Positions 1 to 7,310 of a stretch of DNA of 40,739 bases are shown piece by piece. A program made the translations under genes and the position numbers. Origin of the DNA: Alphaproteobacteria bacterium (GTDB lineage Bacteria > Pseudomonadota > Alphaproteobacteria > Bin95); the NCBI GenBank assembly GCA_022826185.1, contig JAJDVH010000206.1:1-40739 (forward strand), given 5' to 3'. The stretch's first letter is position 1, and every line of letters starts with the position of its first letter. The notes beneath the pieces are model-generated. The model did not search any database. It was not told the DNA's origin and worked only from the letters and a program-made list of their open reading frames with translations.

Positions 1-68
1 CCGGCGACCCGGCGACCCGGCGACCCGGCGACCCGGCGACCCGGCGACCCGGCGACCCGGCGACCCGG
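1..68. repeat. Tandem octamer repeat CCGGCGAC, 8 copies plus 4 bases
   Basis: The first 64 bases are eight perfect copies of CCGGCGAC, followed by a partial CCGG. The array touches the window edge, so the true copy number may be larger. Because 8 is not a multiple of 3, a gain or loss of one unit would shift any reading frame that crosses it. It is the same repeat class (octamer) as the one inside the autotransporter gene at 11973-12054, but with a different unit sequence. Confidence 0.95.
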
Positions 69-160
69 CCGGATAGATTGATTTTAATCAAGCAAAGCGC
101 GCGCAGCAAGCCGCGAAACGAAATCACACTCACCGTTAATCCCCTCTCGGCACATGTCAT
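1..160 (-). CDS. Possible 5' end of a leftward gene crossing the octamer repeat (partial, speculative)
   Basis: On the minus strand an ATG at 160-158 opens a frame that stays open for 53 codons to the window edge. An AGGAGG sequence lies about 12 nt upstream. The frame reads through an AT-rich segment and then through the octamer array, giving repeats of the eight residues VAGSPGRR. The other two minus-strand frames have stops in the AT-rich segment (TGA and TAA around 84-93), so this is the only frame open into the repeat. The gene body would lie outside the window. The organisation resembles the autotransporter start at 12127. The perfect FNR-type box at 78-91 would lie inside this reading frame, which argues that the segment could instead be a promoter region. 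Function cannot be stated. Confidence 0.25.
   Translation of the reverse strand, partial: MTCAERGLTVSVISFRGLLRALCLIKINLSGRVAGSPGRRVAGSPGRRVAGSP
78..91. promoter_or_regulatory. FNR/FixK/Anr-type binding box
   Basis: TTGAT-TTTA-ATCAA is an exact match to the FNR-family consensus TTGAT-N4-ATCAA, in an otherwise very GC-rich region. Sites of this kind usually lie about 41 bp upstream of transcription starts of oxygen-responsive genes. The controlled gene is not visible: either a leftward gene outside the window or an unrecognised transcript. Confidence 0.5.
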
Positions 161-447
161 ATCGTTAACAGCCGCCTCCTAAGCGAACCGAAACCGTTCC
201 GCAACACAATTTTTCACGCACGAGCATGCCGGGCAGGCAGGCAGGGCGCGGGCAGTCCCGGCCCGCATTCCACCGCCGCCGGAGGCCTCCCCCTGCATGG
301 GCATGGCGCCCCAACTGAAGACGCCTGCCGAAGAAACGTGCGCCCTCTCAACCGGCCCAGTCGTCCGGCGGGCAGGGCTGTCCTTGCCTGAGCATGTGCT
401 GGAGATTGAGCGTCTGCATGCCTGACCCGCCGGATCGGGACCGGCGC
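161..447. other. Gene-free stretch between window-edge repeat and the ribbon-helix-helix gene
   Basis: No coding region is convincing here. The ORFs on either strand are arginine/proline/cysteine-rich translations of GC-rich DNA without recognisable motifs. The interval is downstream of the leftward gene ending at 448. No clear terminator hairpin with a T-tract was seen. Confidence 0.5.
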
Positions 448-1245
448 TCAGAACAGCGCGCCCTGCTTCCGCGGTCCGGGTTCGGGCGGCGATACCGCCT
501 CGGCACGGCCCACCCGCTCCGGTCTCCCCGCAGCGCCGGGCGAATGCGAAGCCGGCGCGGTGGAGCCTGGCTCCGCAGGCTCCTCGCCGGACGAGTGTAC
601 AGTACAACTCTCCCTAGCATGGCCCGAGCCCTCAGGAGCCGGAGTTCCGGCATCGCGCGGCGCCGCAATCCATTCCCGCATTCCGGACAACGCGGCCCCG
701 CCATCCTGCGCACCGGAAAGCAAAGAACGCATATGCCGCGCCGCCTCCAGAAGCTCGCGCTGCTCCATGCCGTCGAGCGCCGGCAGCGGATCCCCATGCA
801 GACCCGTAGCGCCGCCGTCCGGCAGCACGAGGCCGACAAGGTATCGGGATACCGACAGCCCATGCCGCCGCGCCCGCTCCCGAACCGCAACCCACTCCTC
901 TTCCGTCGCCGAGACCGAAAGACGCACCCGCTCCGCCGGCAACCGGCCGCCTTCCTCCAGGTCTTCGCAGACAGCCGTGCCGTCCCCGGGACCGGCTCCA
1001 GGACCGCCGGCGTCCACCGCCTCGCCCTTCACCATGCGCATGAATGCCACGAGTACGCGGAACCCGCCGAGCAGTTCCGCCATCTCCTCCGCCGTCAGCG
1101 CCGCCCCGTCATGGCTGCCGGCTTCGGCGAAGGCGAGGTCGAGAACCAGGCGGGAAACCGGCACTCCCGCCGCCCTGGCCCGCGCCCGGATCGCGGCCCG
1201 CTCTTCAGGACTGCACCAGACGGTCCACGGACGCTTCAGCATCAT
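448..1245 (-). CDS. Tandem ribbon-helix-helix protein, MobC/relaxosome-accessory-like
   Basis: This 265-residue protein has two copies of a ribbon-helix-helix-like module. The first spans residues 4-40 (RPWTVWCSPEERAAIRARA then GVPVSRLVLDLAF). The second spans about 106-142 (VRLSVSATEEEWVAVRERA then GLSVSRYLVGLVL). Each has the alternating beta strand followed by two helices with a G-x-x-V-S-R turn, as in mobilisation accessory proteins that bind oriT next to a relaxase. The C-terminal third is low complexity, rich in Pro, Ala and Gly, and probably disordered. The ATG at 1245 (a second ATG follows at once) has a GAGGTG Shine-Dalgarno. No relaxase is in the window, but it could lie to the left. 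Upstream lies a cluster of CATAAR hexamers that may be its binding site. DNA binding is well supported; a role in mobilisation is inference. Confidence 0.65.
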   Translation of the reverse strand: MMLKRPWTVWCSPEERAAIRARARAAGVPVSRLVLDLAFAEAGSHDGAALTAEEMAELLGGFRVLVAFMRMVKGEAVDAGGPGAGPGDGTAVCEDLEEGGRLPAERVRLSVSATEEEWVAVRERARRHGLSVSRYLVGLVLPDGGATGLHGDPLPALDGMEQRELLEAARHMRSLLSGAQDGGAALSGMREWIAAPRDAGTPAPEGSGHARESCTVHSSGEEPAEPGSTAPASHSPGAAGRPERVGRAEAVSPPEPGPRKQGALF

Positions 1246-1390
1246 GGCACCTCATCTCCCCCAAGCCTGCTCCCCTCCGGCAAAGGCGCCGAAAGCTGCC
1301 GCCATCAACCTTGTGGCATGCTTATGGTGCGCCCGCTTCCCCAAGGCGGCCATCGCGGCGGGACCGGATCTTCCATCGGCACCCACACAC

Positions 1391-1485
1391 CATAAGAAAA
1401 GCATAAACACCGCAAGAATAACATAAGACGACTTGCCTGCCTCGACGCCACAAGATCACCCCAAGAAACATAATTTTACCATAAG
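1391..1485. promoter_or_regulatory. Cluster of CATAA(G/A/T) hexamers upstream of the ribbon-helix-helix gene
   Basis: Five same-orientation hexamers occur at 1391 (CATAAG), 1402 (CATAAA), 1422 (CATAAG), 1469 (CATAAT) and 1480 (CATAAG), in a short AT-rich patch starting about 145 bp upstream of the minus-strand gene start at 1245. Ribbon-helix-helix proteins commonly bind arrays of short direct repeats, so this is a candidate autoregulatory operator or oriT-like site. This is pattern-based inference only. Confidence 0.3.
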
Positions 1486-1783
1486 GACAGTTTCGACGTT
1501 CGAGCACCGGTCCAGGCCGTCGCTGACCGTCCCTCCGAGGGTAGCGCTGTCGCACCAGACGGGCCGTTTCGGGCTCGCGGCGCTTTCGTCAGAAGCCATG
1601 AAACCTATCGATAGTACATATGTATCAAAATATAGACATGTTCCAAATGCTGTCATGATCGTTGATTACAGCGATTTCAAGTCCAGCCTTGCCTTATATG
1701 ACCTGGAAATCCCCTATCTGCAAATTAATGCGACACAAGTTCTACATGCATACAGCCTGAATTTTCCACAGACCGGCCTTGTG
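1486..1783. other. AT-rich leader region ahead of the LysR gene
   Basis: From about 1598 to 1860 the base composition falls well below that of the rest of the window, and small palindromes occur (TATCGATA near 1604, ACATATGT near 1617). The LysR frame stays open upstream across all of this, to an ATG at 1598 and a start at 1433. A longer N-terminal extension is therefore possible, but the translation has no recognisable domain. It is more simply read as a regulatory region. Confidence 0.4.
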
Positions 1784-2734
1784 ATGCTAATAACCCTATG
1801 CTATACAGGACTTTCTTGCGAGGAAACGCATCGCTACCCAAAGTGCCTACAATCTGATTCAGCTTTCAGAGCTTGGCACACCAAGCTGTTTCGCACGTTT
1901 TTGGTCGTTGCGGCGGAACGCAGTTTTTCGGTGGGCGCGCACCGGATGGGATTTTCGCAGGCAACGATGTCGCTGCGCATCCAGGCGCTGGAGGAGAAGC
2001 TGGGCGTCCGGTTGCTCGACCGGGGCCCGCGCGATGTCAAGCTGACGGCCGAAGGACGCAGCCTGTTGCCGGAAATACAGGCTTTGGTCGACCTGCACGA
2101 CAGGACCGTGGGACATCTGCAGGCAACGCCGGTCGTCGCCACGGTCCGCCTGGGTATTGGGGAAGGCTGCGGCGCGTCGCTTCTGCCCGGACTCGTGACT
2201 GACATGCTGGAAGGCCCCTCCGTCGCGCGCCTCGACATATTGTGCCGGCGGAGCGGTTGCCTGCGCCGGTTGATCGAGGCGCGCAGTCTCGATCTCGCGG
2301 TCCTGGCCTTGCCGGGAAACGCGCCTTCCGGCCGCAACCTGCAACGGCTGACGCTGCACTGGGTAGCGTCTCCCCGCTTTGCGCTGGACCCGGAGACGCC
2401 GGTGCCGGTCGCCTGGTACGGGACGGATTGCCCGTTCCGGATCTCGGGCATTGCCGCGCTCGAAAGCATGTCTGTCGCCTATCGCGAGGTCCTGCCGGAC
2501 CCGGACGAGCGGGTCGTGCAGGAGGCCGTAGCGGCGGGGACTGCCGTAACCGTTATGGCCGAAGGCGCCGTTCCGGCGGCATTGAGCGTCCTCCCGCCCC
2601 ATTCGGGCCTGCCGCCGCTGGGCCGGGCCTCCGTCCGGCTTCTGGAAAGCGCAGGAGCGCAGTCCGAAGCGGCGGCTGCGGTGAAGCGGAAAATAATGAG
2701 CGCCTATGGAGTGTCGGAAGCGCCGACAGCCTGA
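1784..2734 (+). CDS. LysR-family transcriptional regulator
   Basis: Starting at ATG 1784 gives 316 residues, the usual LysR length (about 300). Residues ~35-95 form the winged helix-turn-helix (FRTFLVVAAERSFSVGAHRM, then SQATMSLRIQALEEKLGVRL and LLDRGPRDVKLTAEG). The rest is a substrate-binding-like effector domain, which is divergent. A DNA-binding regulator is clear; its effector and target are not. LysR proteins often control a divergent neighbour, which here would be the ribbon-helix-helix gene across the AT-rich intergenic region; this is inference. The start is uncertain because the frame is open upstream to 1598 and 1433, with AT-rich codon use unlike the GC-rich body. The mismatch suggests an acquired junction or a non-coding leader. 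The gene ends 16 bp before the convergent RdhA-like gene. Confidence 0.85.
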   Translation: MLITLCYTGLSCEETHRYPKCLQSDSAFRAWHTKLFRTFLVVAAERSFSVGAHRMGFSQATMSLRIQALEEKLGVRLLDRGPRDVKLTAEGRSLLPEIQALVDLHDRTVGHLQATPVVATVRLGIGEGCGASLLPGLVTDMLEGPSVARLDILCRRSGCLRRLIEARSLDLAVLALPGNAPSGRNLQRLTLHWVASPRFALDPETPVPVAWYGTDCPFRISGIAALESMSVAYREVLPDPDERVVQEAVAAGTAVTVMAEGAVPAALSVLPPHSGLPPLGRASVRLLESAGAQSEAAAAVKRKIMSAYGVSEAPTA

Positions 2735-2750
2735 CGGCCGCTCTCTCTCG

Positions 2751-3965
2751 TCACCGGCTGCCGGACCACCAGTCCCTGGGCCTGAGCCGCCTTGCCCGTC
2801 CGGACCGGTCGTCCAGCCAGAGCGCCAGCCGGCGCAGCGGCGAAAGCGCCAGGCGCAGCCACAGCCGGTTCGCCAGGCGCCGGAAGTCGCGGTTGAAAGG
2901 GCACACCCTGAGGCAGATGGCGCAGTCCGAGGCGAGCTTCGCCCAATAGCCGAAGCACTTCTCGGCATCGGAGGTCCATTTCACCACGCCCCGGATGGCG
3001 GACCGGTTGGGTTGCTCCGCGTCCGGGGCGCCGTAGGGCAGGGCCTTGGCCGGGCATGCGTCCGCGCAACGGGTGCAGATCGCGCAGAACCGGGCGACGC
3101 CGAACTTGCGCGGCCTGTCATGGGCGAGCGGCAGGTCCGTGAAGATCTTGGAGAAGCGCAGGCGCGGGCCCGTCTCCGGCGTAATCACCAGCTGGTTGCG
3201 GGCATATTCGCCGAGACCGGCCTTGAGGGCATAGGGAATGACGAGCGCCGTGTCGTTCATCGAGGCGACGGCCCGGTACCCCAGCGCCCGGATATAGGCG
3301 GCAAGCTGCATGACGATCGCCGCCTCATGGCTGTATTCCCGCCCGGTCGCCGCGCCGGCAAGCGCGGAGGGGTAGGTCGCGACCAGCCCTTCGTCCATCT
3401 CGTGCCCGAGCACGACCACATGGTCCAGCCCCTCGGGCAGGCCCACCGGCGCCTCGGTGAAGTCTCGCACATCCACGCGCGACTCATAGGTCCAGCGCTC
3501 ATCATATTCCGCGATGCCGCAGAGGCTTGCGCCGAAGAACCGGGCGACCTTCTTGATCTCGGCCGCCATCTCGGCAGGGTCCTCGACGGCGACCTTCTCG
3601 GCGACGACGGGCGTGTCGTCCGAAATCGCCGCCTGGAAGCCCTCGCGCCGGCCCTGCTCCAGATGGCGGTCGGTTATCAGGTCGGAGATCAGCCAGGAGG
3701 CGTTGCGGAGCGCGAAGTCCCTCTGGTTGAACCCGTCGCCCCGGCGGGCGGTGAAGTCCGCCCGGTAGGAATGGAAGAAGGCGTCCGTTTCCCTCGTCCG
3801 CACGCGCTCGTCCCAGAAGGCGCGCGTGAACACGTCGTCCATCTGCCGGAAGGGCGCGAAATCCCCGGTCGTCTCGATTCCGGCCGCTGCGTCGCTCTCG
3901 GCGTAGCGCTTTCGCCAGCGCGCGCGGCGCTCTTCGAGGCTTTCCTCGTTACCGGGCCAGCTCAT
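2751..3965 (-). CDS. Reductive-dehalogenase-like (RdhA family) iron-sulfur protein, cytoplasmic
   Basis: The 404-residue protein carries two 4Fe-4S motifs typical of RdhA. The first is C294-x2-C297-x2-C300-x3-C304-P. The second is C337-x10-C348-x2-C351-x3-C355-P. Upstream it has RdhA-family landmarks: DERWTY (~155-160), a Y-S-H-E-A helix followed by AAYIRALGY (~211-230), AGLGEYARNQLVITPE (~249-264) and the TDLPLAHD segment (~276-283). RdhA enzymes use a cobalamin and two iron-sulfur clusters to remove halogens from organic compounds; the related QueG reduces epoxyqueuosine. No twin-arginine signal is present and no RdhB membrane anchor is nearby, so a respiratory role is unlikely. A soluble catabolic or undescribed reductase is more plausible. 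The C-terminus (after ~365) is basic and helical. Substrate unknown. Start at ATG 3965. Confidence 0.8.
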   Translation of the reverse strand: MSWPGNEESLEERRARWRKRYAESDAAAGIETTGDFAPFRQMDDVFTRAFWDERVRTRETDAFFHSYRADFTARRGDGFNQRDFALRNASWLISDLITDRHLEQGRREGFQAAISDDTPVVAEKVAVEDPAEMAAEIKKVARFFGASLCGIAEYDERWTYESRVDVRDFTEAPVGLPEGLDHVVVLGHEMDEGLVATYPSALAGAATGREYSHEAAIVMQLAAYIRALGYRAVASMNDTALVIPYALKAGLGEYARNQLVITPETGPRLRFSKIFTDLPLAHDRPRKFGVARFCAICTRCADACPAKALPYGAPDAEQPNRSAIRGVVKWTSDAEKCFGYWAKLASDCAICLRVCPFNRDFRRLANRLWLRLALSPLRRLALWLDDRSGRARRLRPRDWWSGSR

Positions 3966-3997
3966 CGGGCGAGCCTACCGCTTTTCCCGCCTCGGCG

Positions 3998-4603
3998 TCA
4001 GTGTCCGGCCTTGCGGAAGCCCTTGCCTTCCTCGTCCAGCGCTTCCGCCGGCCGGCCGAGCCACCGGGCGGCGATTGCGCGCCAGACCGCCAGGCGGCTG
4101 AAATCCGGCGGCTCGGCGAGCGTGTCGTCATCGTTCAGGAACGGGCTCGGGAAGAACACCGATATGCCGTTCTCGCCCTTCCCGTTCCACAACTCGAAGC
4201 CCCAGGTGAGCGGCTTGGCGTCGCGGTCGAAGCCCCGGAATATCTCGGCCCGCGAGGGCCGGCGATGCGCGCGCAGCTCCGGGCCGGTCGGGTTCGCCGC
4301 CGGCCCCCGGTTCTCGCCGATGCACAGGTGGAAATGCCCGCCATTGCCGAACATGACCGTAAGGTAGCCGTCGAAGAGGCTTATCCGCTTCGGCGGGCCC
4401 GGGCACTTCCACTCCCAGGCGGCGCCCTGGATCATCGGGCCGAGGCGGATGCCGGCCCAGTGGTTCTCGAACAGGTCGCGCAGAAAGGCCTCCAGAAAGG
4501 CTTCCTCCAGCGGCAGCGCCCAGACCTCCCGGGCGAGCGTGCCGTCTTCGCGATGCTGCGTTCCGCTCGGTTGCGGCGGAATTCTCCAGCCCGTGCCGTT
4601 CAT
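3998..4603 (-). CDS. Conserved protein of unknown function (201 aa)
   Basis: The start chosen is ATG 4603, preceded by a strong GGAGGTGG Shine-Dalgarno 6 nt away. The open frame continues far upstream, but that part is the antisense of the AEC transporter gene. The 201-residue product is soluble with no signal peptide. It is aromatic-rich, with motifs GHFHLCIGENRG (~98-109), RRPSRAEIFRGFDRDAKP (~125-142), WGFELWNGKGE (~145-155) and SVFFPSPFL (~158-166). The many His, Asp and Glu residues and the look of conserved segments suggest an enzyme or ligand-binding fold, but I do not recognise it with certainty. It lies 32 bp upstream of the RdhA-like gene on the same strand, so co-transcription with it is likely. 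Confidence 0.75.
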   Translation of the reverse strand: MNGTGWRIPPQPSGTQHREDGTLAREVWALPLEEAFLEAFLRDLFENHWAGIRLGPMIQGAAWEWKCPGPPKRISLFDGYLTVMFGNGGHFHLCIGENRGPAANPTGPELRAHRRPSRAEIFRGFDRDAKPLTWGFELWNGKGENGISVFFPSPFLNDDDTLAEPPDFSRLAVWRAIAARWLGRPAEALDEEGKGFRKAGH

Positions 4604-4699
4604 GTCGTTCCACCTCCCCGCGCCTCGAGTCTGCGCCAGGGTTCCGCCTGCGGCAACGCTCCGGTTCCGTTGCCGGGCCGGCCGTGAAAGGGTGGGGCG

Positions 4700-5611
4700 A
4701 TGGGAGCATTTCTCGATGTGGCGCTGCCGGCTTTCCTGCTGGTGTTCGCCGGGGCGGCGGCGGCGCGCGCCGGATGGATCGACGAGGCGGGCGGCAAGGG
4801 GCTGAACGGCTTCGTCTATTACCTCGCCATGCCGGCGGCGCTCTTCCGCGCGGCCTCGGAGGGCGCCCTGCTCCAGGGTTTCGACTGGCGCCTCGTCGCG
4901 GCCTATTTCGGCCCGACGCTGGTGCTGCTGGCGGCCGTCGAGGCGCTCGGCCGCCGGACGCCGGCGGAGGAGCGCGCGCTCACCGGCATGGGCGCGTGCT
5001 TCTCCAACAATGTCTTTCTCGGGATGCCGGTGATCGTGGCGCATATGGGCGGGGCGGCCGCCGGCCCGATGACGGCGATCATCGCGCTCACCACCGTGTT
5101 GTTCATCGGCCTGCCGGTGCTGCGGATCGAGATGGCGAAGGGCTCCCGCGGGGCCGCGGCGGCCGCAGTGGGCGGCGTGCTCGCCAACCCGCTCCTGATT
5201 GCGATTGCGCTCGGCACTGTGTGGGCGCTGCTGCCCTGGCGCCTGCCGGGGCCGGCGGCAGTGGCGGTGGACCTGCTGGCGGCGGCCTCCTCGCCGGCGG
5301 CGCTCGCCGGCCTCGGCGCGGCGCTCGCGGGCTACCGCATCGCCGGGGACCTGCGGGACAGCGCGACGCTGTGCGGCCTCAAGCTGGTTGCGCATCCCGT
5401 CATGGTGTGGCTGGCGGCGGGCGCGGTCGGCCTCGGCGAGTTCGAGACGGCCGTGGCGGTGCTGGCCTCGGCCATGCCCGTCGGCGCCAACGTCTTCGTG
5501 CTGGCGCAGCATTACGGCATCTATGAGCGCCGGGCCTCCGCTGCGGTCGTGCTCTCGACCCTGGCCGCCATGCCGCTCGCGGCTCTGCTGATGACGGTAT
5601 TCCACCCCTGA
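4700..5611 (+). CDS. AEC-family (auxin efflux carrier-like) transporter
   Basis: This 303-residue inner-membrane protein has about ten hydrophobic segments in the 5+5 arrangement of the AEC/BART superfamily. It starts with ALPAFLLVFAGAAAARAGWI, and the second segment begins LNGFVYYLAMPAALF. A typical mid-protein S-N-N-V-F-L-G-M-P motif (~95-103) follows, and a final PVGANVFVLAQHYG segment (~262-275) corresponds to the second crossover. Family members export or import organic acids and related anions by secondary transport. It is divergent from the unknown gene at 3998-4603 (96 bp apart) and convergent with the EamA transporter (4 bp gap). Substrate cannot be assigned. Confidence 0.9.
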   Translation: MGAFLDVALPAFLLVFAGAAAARAGWIDEAGGKGLNGFVYYLAMPAALFRAASEGALLQGFDWRLVAAYFGPTLVLLAAVEALGRRTPAEERALTGMGACFSNNVFLGMPVIVAHMGGAAAGPMTAIIALTTVLFIGLPVLRIEMAKGSRGAAAAAVGGVLANPLLIAIALGTVWALLPWRLPGPAAVAVDLLAAASSPAALAGLGAALAGYRIAGDLRDSATLCGLKLVAHPVMVWLAAGAVGLGEFETAVAVLASAMPVGANVFVLAQHYGIYERRASAAVVLSTLAAMPLAALLMTVFHP

Positions 5612-5615
5612 TGCG

Positions 5616-6464
5616 TCAGGCCCGCCGGCGGATGAGCCAGACGCCGAGCATGGTGAGCGCGAAACCGGGCCACATGGCAGCGGGCAGGCTTTCTCCGAGG
5701 AAGGCCCAGGCGAGCAGCGCGGTCACGCCCGGCACAAGGTAGAAGTTGGACGCGACGCGCCCCGCCTCGCCCTGGCGCAGCATGAAGAGCAGCAGCGCCA
5801 TGGCGCCGAGCGAGACGCCGAAAGTCAGGTAGGCGAGCGCCGCGACCATGCCGGCCGTCCAGACCGCATGGGGCGTCTCGAACGCCCAGGTAAAGGCCCA
5901 TGCGGTGACGGCTGCGGCTGCGAGCTGCACGGTGTTGGCGCCGATGAGCGGCGCCTCCCGGCAGAAGCGCGCATGGTAGAGGGTGCCTGCTGTCAGCGCC
6001 GCGATGGAGCCGACGGCCCAGGCGATGCCGGCGGGCCGGCCGAGATCGAAGGCGCCGATGCCCGCGACCAGCGCGACGCCGCCTGCGCCCAGCAGGAAGC
6101 CCGCCCATTGCCGGCCCCGGAAGCGCTCCCCCAGCAACGGCCCCGAGACGAGTGCGGTCGCGATCGGGTGCAGCGCGCCGATCAGCGCCATGGTCGCGCC
6201 GCGGATTTCGGTCATGGCGAGATAGGCCGCGCCCAGATAGCAGGCGTTGATGACCGCGCCCGACAATGCGAGATGGGCGAGTTCGCGCGGAGCCGGCCGC
6301 CAGTCCTTCACCAGGAAGCCGGCTGCGGCCGCCAGCACGGCCGCCGCGATGGTGAAGCGGATCGCCAGGAAATAGAACGGCGTGATGTCCGGCAGGCCGG
6401 CGCGGACCGCGACGAAGGCGCCGCTCCAGATCAGGACGAAGAAGAGCGGGGCGAGACGGGTCAG
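5616..6464 (-). CDS. EamA/DMT-family transporter, probable CTG start
   Basis: The product (282 aa) has ten predicted membrane segments in two EamA repeats: from LAPLFFVLIWSGAFVAVRAG at the N-terminus, and again from about residue 145. This is the drug/metabolite transporter fold for export of amino acids or other metabolites. There is no ATG, GTG or TTG at the proper N-terminus. The frame is open further upstream, but that is the antisense or overlap of the CinA gene. The codon that fits family N-termini is CTG at 6464, which overlaps the TGA of the upstream gene as CTGA, a typical translational-coupling geometry. Cotranscribed with the CinA-type gene. Substrate unknown. Confidence 0.85.
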   Translation of the reverse strand: MTRLAPLFFVLIWSGAFVAVRAGLPDITPFYFLAIRFTIAAAVLAAAAGFLVKDWRPAPRELAHLALSGAVINACYLGAAYLAMTEIRGATMALIGALHPIATALVSGPLLGERFRGRQWAGFLLGAGGVALVAGIGAFDLGRPAGIAWAVGSIAALTAGTLYHARFCREAPLIGANTVQLAAAAVTAWAFTWAFETPHAVWTAGMVAALAYLTFGVSLGAMALLLFMLRQGEAGRVASNFYLVPGVTALLAWAFLGESLPAAMWPGFALTMLGVWLIRRRA

Positions 6465-7222
6465 CTTGCGCTGTCCTCGATCACCTCGCCGCCGAGTTCC
6501 TCGACGAAAGCGTAGATTTCCGTTGCCGCCGCATCGATACGCGCCCGGTCGGGCCCGCGCACGACCAGCGCCACGCCGGTGCCCTTGTCGGTGTTGTAGA
6601 AGGGGTAGGAGCCGAGATCGAGCTCCGGAAAGCGCTGCTGCACCGCGCCCAGCCCCTTCGCCAGCACGCCCTCCACCAGCCGGGTCGAGAGCGACCGGGA
6701 ATGGATCACCGTGCCGCGCCGGAGCGCGGGTTTGGCGGCCTCGAACATGGATTGCATGATCTGCGGCACGCCGGCGAAGACGAAGACGTTCTCCATGCGG
6801 AAGCCGGGCGCGATGGAGACCGAGTTGTCCACGAGCTCCGCGCCGACGGGGGTGATCGTCATGCGTTTGCGCGCTTCGGTGAACTCCTGCCCGCGCCGGT
6901 CGTACCATTCGGCCATCCGGCGGTAGCTGTCGGGATGGTAGTGCCAGTCCGTCCCGAAGGCGGCGGCAATGGACTCCGGCGTGATGTCGTCATGGGTCGG
7001 CCCGATGCCGCCGGTGGTGAAGACATAGTCGTAGCGCGCCCGGAGCGCGTTCACGGCCTCGACGATCTCGTCGCGGATATCGGGCACGATGCGCACTTCG
7101 GAAAGCTGGATGCCGATCTCGTTCAGGCCGTTGCCGAGAAAGGCGATGTTCCTGTCCTGGGTGCGCCCGGAGAGGATCTCGTTGCCGATGACGCAGAGCG
7201 CGGCGGTAACCGTGGGGGCCAT
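6461..7222 (-). CDS. CinA-type molybdopterin-binding domain protein
   Basis: The 253-residue protein is the N-terminal MoaB/Mog-like domain of CinA alone. It has the GNEILSGRTQDRN motif (~13-25), a TTGGIGPTHDDIT motif (~70-82) where molybdopterin or nucleotide binds in this fold, and no C-terminal PncC nicotinamide-nucleotide amidase domain. Stand-alone versions are common in alphaproteobacteria; the full-length CinA family hydrolyses ADP-ribose and deamidates NMN. The exact reaction of this short form is not known to me. It begins at ATG 7222, divergent from methionine aminopeptidase (135 bp), and overlaps the EamA gene by 4 bp. Confidence 0.9.
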   Translation of the reverse strand: MAPTVTAALCVIGNEILSGRTQDRNIAFLGNGLNEIGIQLSEVRIVPDIRDEIVEAVNALRARYDYVFTTGGIGPTHDDITPESIAAAFGTDWHYHPDSYRRMAEWYDRRGQEFTEARKRMTITPVGAELVDNSVSIAPGFRMENVFVFAGVPQIMQSMFEAAKPALRRGTVIHSRSLSTRLVEGVLAKGLGAVQQRFPELDLGSYPFYNTDKGTGVALVVRGPDRARIDAAATEIYAFVEELGGEVIEDSAS

Positions 7223-7310
7223 AGGGGGTTGTCCTCGGGCGGCGGAGCGGGCGGAGGATAGCCCCGCCGGGCCGGCTCTTGAAGACGGCGCGGCAACGAC
7301 TCCGAAATGC

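Noticed and set aside
1-68. CRISPR array
   Set aside because: The units are contiguous octamers with no spacers; likewise the array at 11973-12054.
394-1426. Overlapping plus-strand frames of 333 and 288 codons
   Set aside because: Antisense to the ribbon-helix-helix gene, which has real motifs and a ribosome-binding site; the plus-strand products have neither.
1246-2734. Insertion sequence around the AT-rich LysR leader
   Set aside because: No transposase, terminal inverted repeats or target duplication could be found.
4604-5605. Upstream half of the long minus-strand frame 3998-5605
   Set aside because: Antisense of the AEC transporter; the strong Shine-Dalgarno and ATG at 4603 give the natural start.
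5616-6908. 430-residue EamA protein using the whole open frame
   Set aside because: The first 148 codons are antisense-like overlap with the CinA gene in another frame, without membrane segments; EamA proteins are about 280-300 residues.
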